DNA of 64,000 nucleotides from assembly GCA_047609825.1 (NCBI GenBank), contig JBLFXJ010000001.1, positions 29,137-93,136 on the forward strand, in the 5' to 3' direction. Position 1 is the first letter of the stretch; the number at the start of each line of letters is the position of its first letter. Positions 59,451-64,000 of this stretch are shown piece by piece. The translations under genes were made by a program, and so were the position numbers. A model generated the notes under the pieces. It saw only the letters and a program-made list of their open reading frames with translations. It was not told where the DNA came from and searched no databases. This DNA is from GCA-2862545 sp047609825 (GTDB lineage: Bacteria > Myxococcota_A > UBA796 > GCA-2862545).

Positions 59451-61847
59451 ATGCTCGCCTGGATGCTGCTGCCCGTCGCCCTCGCCATCACCCCCGCGCC
59501 CGACGACCGACCCTCGCTCCCGCCGCCGACGTTGTCGGGCGAGGCCGGCGCGCTGGTGCTCGAGCACGTCGGGGTGTCCGCCGAGGTCCAGGCGGGGCTC
59601 GCTGTCGTCGAGGTCACCCACACCTTCCGCAACCCGTTCCCCGGCGCCATCGACGCCACCTATGTGTTCCCGCTGCCCACCGACGCCGCCGTCCGCCACA
59701 TGGAGCTCGTCGCCGGCGACTTGCTGCTCTCCGCCCGCATCGACACCCGCGACGCCGCCCGGCAGGCCTACGAGCGCGCCCGGCAGGAGGGGCGCAAGGC
59801 CTCGCTCCTTGAGCAGCAGCGCAACAACGTGTTCACCCAGGAAGTCTCCGCCATCTGCGCCGGCGAGACCGTGCACGTCACCGTCGAATACGTGCAGCAG
59901 GTTCCGTACGAGGACGGCGTGTACACCTTCGCGCTGCCCACCACCATGGGCGAGCGGTATGCCCCCGGCGACCTCGACGAGCCGCCGCTGATCTCGTCCA
60001 CCGGGCCCGGCCGTGATCTCGAGGTGTTGCTGTCCATCGACGAGGGCCTGCCGGTGGGCTCGCTGTGGAGCGACACCCACGCGCTCCGGGTGCTCGAGGA
60101 GGACAGCCTCGGCACGGTGCTCGACCTCGGTGCAGCGCAGGAGGAGCAGCCGAATCGGGATGTCGTGGTGGAGTGGACCCTGCACGGCGACGCGCCGCGT
60201 GGGGCGTTCCTCGTGTCGCCGGATGCCGAGGGAGATGACGGCACATTCGCCCTGACCCTCGAGCCCCACATCCTCGAGGACCTCGCCCAGCAGCGCAAGC
60301 GGGAGCTGCTGTTCGTGCTCGACAGCTCGTGCAGCATGTTGGGCGCGCCGTGGGGTGCAGCCGTGGCCACGGTGAACCTCGCCCTGGAGGAGATGGAGCC
60401 ATACGATACGTTCAACCTGGTCAAATTTTCGGATGCCGCCGGCTCGCTGTTCGACGAGCCAAAGCCCGCAACGCCGCCGAATGTGCGCGCCGCGCAGGCC
60501 TGGCTCGGGCGGTTCGAGGGCGGCGGAACGCGGATGGATGCCGGCCTGGTGCACGCCCTCGACATGCCCGGCGACGCGGAGGCGCTGCGCCTGGTGCTGC
60601 TGCTGACCGACGGGTTCATCGGGAACGAGGACGAGATGTTCGAGGTGGTGGAGGCGCACCTGGGCGATGCCCGGTTGTTCTCGCTCGGGGTGGGCTCCTC
60701 GGTGAACCGGTACCTGCTGGAGGGGCTCGCGCGGGTCGGTCGGGGCGACGTGACCTACCAGCTGTTCGACACGCCCACCGAGGTGACGGTCGACACGTTC
60801 TACCACCGCATCGCGCACCCCTCGATGACCGATATCGAGGTGGATTTCGGCGACATGGAGGTGTGGGATGTGACGCCCGGGCGGATCGCCGACCTGTGGG
60901 TGGGGCAGCCCCTGCGGGTGGTGGGGCGGTACCGGGGAACCGGGCCGCAGCACGTGACGGTGCACGGCCGGGTGGGCGGCGAGGACTATGCGCTCCGCCT
61001 TCCGGTGGACCTGGACGCGGCCGAGACCCACGAGGCCGTGCCCGTGCTGTGGGCCCGCACCCGCATCGCCGAGCTGTCCGAGGCACGGCGTCAGGGGGAC
61101 GCGGGCGCTGACGAGGCGATCACCGAGATCGCCCTCGCGCACCACCTGGTGAGCGAGTTCACCAGCCTGGTCGCCACCGCTGAGAGCCCTAGCGCCTGTG
61201 CCGTCGGCTCTGCGACGGTCGACGTGCAGGTGCTGGCGCCACTGGACACGGTGTTCATGCCCGAGGCGGGCGGGCTGGGAACTCAGATCGGGGTGGTCGG
61301 CGGGCTCGTCGGAGCGAAGGGTGTCGCGATGGGCGCGGGTGGACTGGGCAGTCGCGGCGTCGGCGCCGGCGGTGGTGGCACCGGGAGGGGGCTGGTTGCG
61401 GGGAGTGGGGCCTGCTGCTCCGGGGCCGGCGTGGCCGGAAGGGGCACTCGCGGCGTGGGGTCGGGTGCGTCGGGCTACGGCGGCGGCGGCGGTACGTTCG
61501 GCAGCGCGGCCTCCGCCGTGTCCGTGTCATCGGCCGAGCCGGTCGTGCTCGGCAGCCTCGACAAGACCTTGATCCAGCAGGTGATCAAGCGTCACATGAA
61601 TCAGCTTCGGTACTGCTACTTGCGCGAGCTCCAGAAGGACCCGAAGCTGGAGGGGAAGGTGGTTGTGAAGATGGTCATCGCCGCCGACGGAACGGTGTCC
61701 CAGGCCGACATCAAGTCCACCACCCTAGGCAACGAAGCGGTGGAGAGCTGCGTGCAGCAGCGGTTCGAGCGCATGCAGTTCCCGGCTCCGGGCGGCGGCG
61801 GGATCGGGATCGTCAGCTACCCCCTGGTGTTCGAGAACAGCGACTGA
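59451..61847 (+). CDS. VIT-VWA protein with Gly-rich linker and AgmX/PglI-type C-terminal domain
   Basis: A 798-residue exported protein (signal MLAWMLLPVALAI, GGAGG before the ATG). A VIT domain (about 30-150; AIDATYVFPLPTDAAVRHME) is followed by a VWA domain (about 284-455) with MIDAS DSSCS (ELLFVLDSSCSML) and TDGFIGNE. A Gly/Ser-rich linker (about 606-685; GAGGGGTGRGLVAGSGACC) leads to a C-terminal domain (about 700-798): LDKTLIQQVIKRHMNQLRYC, DGTVSQADIKSTTLGNEAVE, FPAPGGGGIGIVSYPLVF. This end resembles the AgmX/PglI or TonB-like energy-coupling domain of myxobacteria, involved in envelope transport and gliding. VIT-VWA proteins usually bind metal ions and partners. Its location should be the periplasm. 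Confidence 0.88.
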   Translation: MLAWMLLPVALAITPAPDDRPSLPPPTLSGEAGALVLEHVGVSAEVQAGLAVVEVTHTFRNPFPGAIDATYVFPLPTDAAVRHMELVAGDLLLSARIDTRDAARQAYERARQEGRKASLLEQQRNNVFTQEVSAICAGETVHVTVEYVQQVPYEDGVYTFALPTTMGERYAPGDLDEPPLISSTGPGRDLEVLLSIDEGLPVGSLWSDTHALRVLEEDSLGTVLDLGAAQEEQPNRDVVVEWTLHGDAPRGAFLVSPDAEGDDGTFALTLEPHILEDLAQQRKRELLFVLDSSCSMLGAPWGAAVATVNLALEEMEPYDTFNLVKFSDAAGSLFDEPKPATPPNVRAAQAWLGRFEGGGTRMDAGLVHALDMPGDAEALRLVLLLTDGFIGNEDEMFEVVEAHLGDARLFSLGVGSSVNRYLLEGLARVGRGDVTYQLFDTPTEVTVDTFYHRIAHPSMTDIEVDFGDMEVWDVTPGRIADLWVGQPLRVVGRYRGTGPQHVTVHGRVGGEDYALRLPVDLDAAETHEAVPVLWARTRIAELSEARRQGDAGADEAITEIALAHHLVSEFTSLVATAESPSACAVGSATVDVQVLAPLDTVFMPEAGGLGTQIGVVGGLVGAKGVAMGAGGLGSRGVGAGGGGTGRGLVAGSGACCSGAGVAGRGTRGVGSGASGYGGGGGTFGSAASAVSVSSAEPVVLGSLDKTLIQQVIKRHMNQLRYCYLRELQKDPKLEGKVVVKMVIAADGTVSQADIKSTTLGNEAVESCVQQRFERMQFPAPGGGGIGIVSYPLVFENSD

Positions 61848-61885
61848 CGGGTTGCGGCGTCCGTCTCGGTGACTAGCATCGGCAA

Positions 61886-62488
61886 ATGCGCAGGTTCGGG
61901 ATTGGCGTCGCGGTGATCGGGTTGGTGCTGGTGCTGGTGGGGCTCGGCTGGCCCAGGTCGGTCCCCGAGGCACCCCGCCCGGCCGAGTCGGTGGTGCTGC
62001 ATCGCCCCGCCCCGGATGGCATCCGTGGCGCGCGTCGCCCGGCGCCGGCGGAGCACCCGCGCTCCGCACCGTCACCTGTGGCGCGGCCCACGGCGCCCCC
62101 CGAGCCGCCGGTCGACACCGAGGTGGCGGCGGACGATGCCCTGCTCGACCCGCCCCCCGAGGCCCCGCCCGGCGACCTCACCGACCTGTCCCCCGAGGAG
62201 CTGCAGGACCTGCTCGACGATGCCTCCGAGCGCATCGCCGAGCTGGGCGAGGCATGCGGGCACCTGGCGTCGCCGGATGGCAGCCAGATCATGGCCGGGG
62301 TCACCCTGGACGACCGCGGGCTGCTCGCGCTGGAGCTGTCGTCGTATGACGACGATGAGCTCGGCATGTGGGAGACCGAGGATCCGCTCCCGCCCCAGCT
62401 CGTCACCTGCCTCGACGAGGTGCTGTGGGACCAGGACTGGCCCACCCGGGACGCGGGGCTGCGGTTCGCGCTCAGCCTGGACTGGTAG
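61886..62488 (+). CDS. Membrane-anchored protein of unknown function
   Basis: A 200-residue protein with one N-terminal membrane anchor (MRRFGIGVAVIGLVLVLVGL), a Pro/Ala-rich linker of about 60 residues (VARPTAPPEPPVDTEVAADD) and an acidic C-terminal domain (DLTDLSPEELQDLLDDASER, MAGVTLDDRGLLALELSSYD). The C-terminal acidic domain may bind a partner. It lies 38 bases after the VIT-VWA gene and may belong to the same transcript. No family recognised. Its last coding bases are the first unit of a 20-base repeat. Confidence 0.65.
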   Translation: MRRFGIGVAVIGLVLVLVGLGWPRSVPEAPRPAESVVLHRPAPDGIRGARRPAPAEHPRSAPSPVARPTAPPEPPVDTEVAADDALLDPPPEAPPGDLTDLSPEELQDLLDDASERIAELGEACGHLASPDGSQIMAGVTLDDRGLLALELSSYDDDELGMWETEDPLPPQLVTCLDEVLWDQDWPTRDAGLRFALSLDW

Positions 62489-62521
62489 TGCTCAGCCTGG
62501 CACTCGTAGCCGTCAGCCTGG
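62471..62521 (+). repeat. Degenerate 20-base tandem repeat spanning a stop codon
   Basis: The ten-base element ctcagcctgg occurs at 62471 and 62491, and gtcagcctgg follows at 62512, giving a period of about 20 bases. The first unit ends the plus-strand gene and contains its stop codon, and the third contains the stop codon of the opposite glutathione S-transferase gene. Confidence 0.7.
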
Positions 62522-63166
62522 CAGGAGGTCGGAGCCGCCGGTCTCGAGCGCCCGGATGAACGCGGGCCGGGCGCGCATGCGGGCGAGCCAAGCGGCGGCG
62601 TTCGGGTAGCTGCCGCTGCCGCGGCTGAGCCCGGCCTGCACCGGGTACACCATCTGGATGTCGGCCGCCGAGAACGCGCTCCCCGCGAAGAACTCCCGCC
62701 CGCCCAGGGTCTGGTCGATGAACCGGAAGTGGTTCGCGATCTCGGGGTCGGTGAAGCTGGCGTCGACCTTCGATGCGATGGCCTCGGTGAGCGGTCGGAG
62801 GAAGAACGGCACCTCCCGCAGCTTGGACATGACCAGCTTCAGGAGGAGCGGCGCCATCACCGATCCCTCCGCGTAGTGGAGGAAGAATCGGTATTCCACG
62901 AGCGCATCGGGGTCGGTGGGCCGCAGCGCCCCCTCCCGTTCGACGAAGTACTCCAGGACCGCGCCCGACTCGGCGAGCACCCGACCGTCGACCTCCACCT
63001 GGGGCGCCCGCCCGAGCGGATGGGAGGCCCTCAACTCACGGGGCGCCCGCATGGTCTTCGGGTCACGCGCGTGGTGCGTGAGAGTGTAGGGGAGGCCCAG
63101 CTCCTCCAGCATCCACAGGATGCGGAACGAGCGGGAGTTGGCGAGGTGATGCACGGTGATGGACAT
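62513..63166 (-). CDS. Glutathione S-transferase family protein
   Basis: A 217-residue cytosolic protein. The N-terminal thioredoxin-fold domain is clear: HHLANSRSFRILWMLEELGL with the Ser/Arg active-site region, GRAPQVEVDGRVLAESGAVL with the conserved cis-Pro and glutathione-contacting ESGAV. The C-terminal helical domain (FFLHYAEGSVMAPLLLKLVM, AGSAFSAADIQMVYPVQ) is typical. GSTs detoxify electrophiles with glutathione or serve as peroxidases or isomerases. The ribosome-binding site is weak. It is divergent from the helicase at 63267. Confidence 0.9.
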   Translation of the reverse strand: MSITVHHLANSRSFRILWMLEELGLPYTLTHHARDPKTMRAPRELRASHPLGRAPQVEVDGRVLAESGAVLEYFVEREGALRPTDPDALVEYRFFLHYAEGSVMAPLLLKLVMSKLREVPFFLRPLTEAIASKVDASFTDPEIANHFRFIDQTLGGREFFAGSAFSAADIQMVYPVQAGLSRGSGSYPNAAAWLARMRARPAFIRALETGGSDLLPG

Positions 63167-63266
63167 GGTGGGCGGCTATCGCCCTGCGGGGTGACCCGCC
63201 GGAGATCTCGGGCGGCGAGCCGGGCCGGGTGATAGGCGGCCGCCCCCAAGCGACCCACGAGGCTCC

Positions 63267-64000
<734 letters not shown>

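Overview
The window is a very GC-rich chromosomal segment (by eye around 70% G+C) with strong third-position G/C bias, many GTG starts, dense packing on both strands and many translationally coupled gene pairs (ATGA, GTGA, TGATG overlaps). The protein content points to a Gram-negative, predatory or saprophytic-type deltaproteobacterium, most likely Myxococcota: numerous lipoproteins with a bare lipobox, Cys-rich secreted proteins, a DUF1592/DUF1552 pair, a Ser/Thr kinase fused to a formylglycine-generating-enzyme-like domain, MopE-type metal-binding repeats followed by a MYXO-CTERM-like tail, and a VIT-VWA protein ending in an AgmX/PglI-type domain. No rRNA, tRNA, CRISPR array, insertion sequence or prophage was seen, and the genus cannot be named from the sequence.

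Layout. 1-8.5 kb: end of an aldo/keto reductase, a PGM1-like ATP-grasp ligase, a small protein with a duplicated KOW-like module, two secreted or lipoproteins (one with a 20-fold Asp-Thr repeat), two membrane proteins, a short-chain dehydrogenase with an altered active site and an ABC-F ATPase. 8.5-17 kb: kinase-FGE fusion, Cys-rich lipoprotein, and a coupled CPBP protease / phospholipase D / APH-like kinase operon. 17-27 kb: small lipoproteins, an alpha/beta hydrolase lipoprotein, MepA-like murein endopeptidase, a QueF-like protein without its catalytic Cys, an outer-membrane-like protein, a DUF924 protein and a large Ig-like plus fibrinogen-like lipoprotein. 27-35.5 kb: zinc-ribbon protein, DUF2141 protein, the DUF1592-DUF1552-membrane protein operon, and a minus-strand larE-larB-DEAD-box helicase operon. 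35.5-47 kb: fibrinogen-like secreted protein, M23 peptidase-lectin fusion, STAND ATPase regulator, a third member of a secreted domain family, a 1290-residue radical-copper-oxidase homologue and larC. 47-64 kb: beta-helix/MopE protein, KANL3/Tex30-type hydrolase, a histidine kinase lacking its phospho-acceptor His, a sulfatase lipoprotein, a radical SAM operon with an FHA regulator, an MFS transporter, the VIT-VWA-AgmX protein, a glutathione S-transferase and the start of a second DEAD-box helicase.

How the genes fit together. LarB, LarE and LarC together are the complete known route to the nickel-pincer nucleotide cofactor, so the cell probably charges a LarA-type racemase or epimerase encoded elsewhere. 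Many other products face the periplasm, outer membrane or outside: peptidoglycan hydrolases (MepA-like, M23), adhesive or lectin-like folds, calcium- or metal-binding repeats. Three secreted proteins share an unrecognised N-terminal four-Cys domain attached to different C-terminal modules. The most unusual items are enzyme homologues with altered catalytic residues (QueF-like, histidine kinase, SDR, CPBP) and a palindromic element lying inside a signal-peptide coding region.
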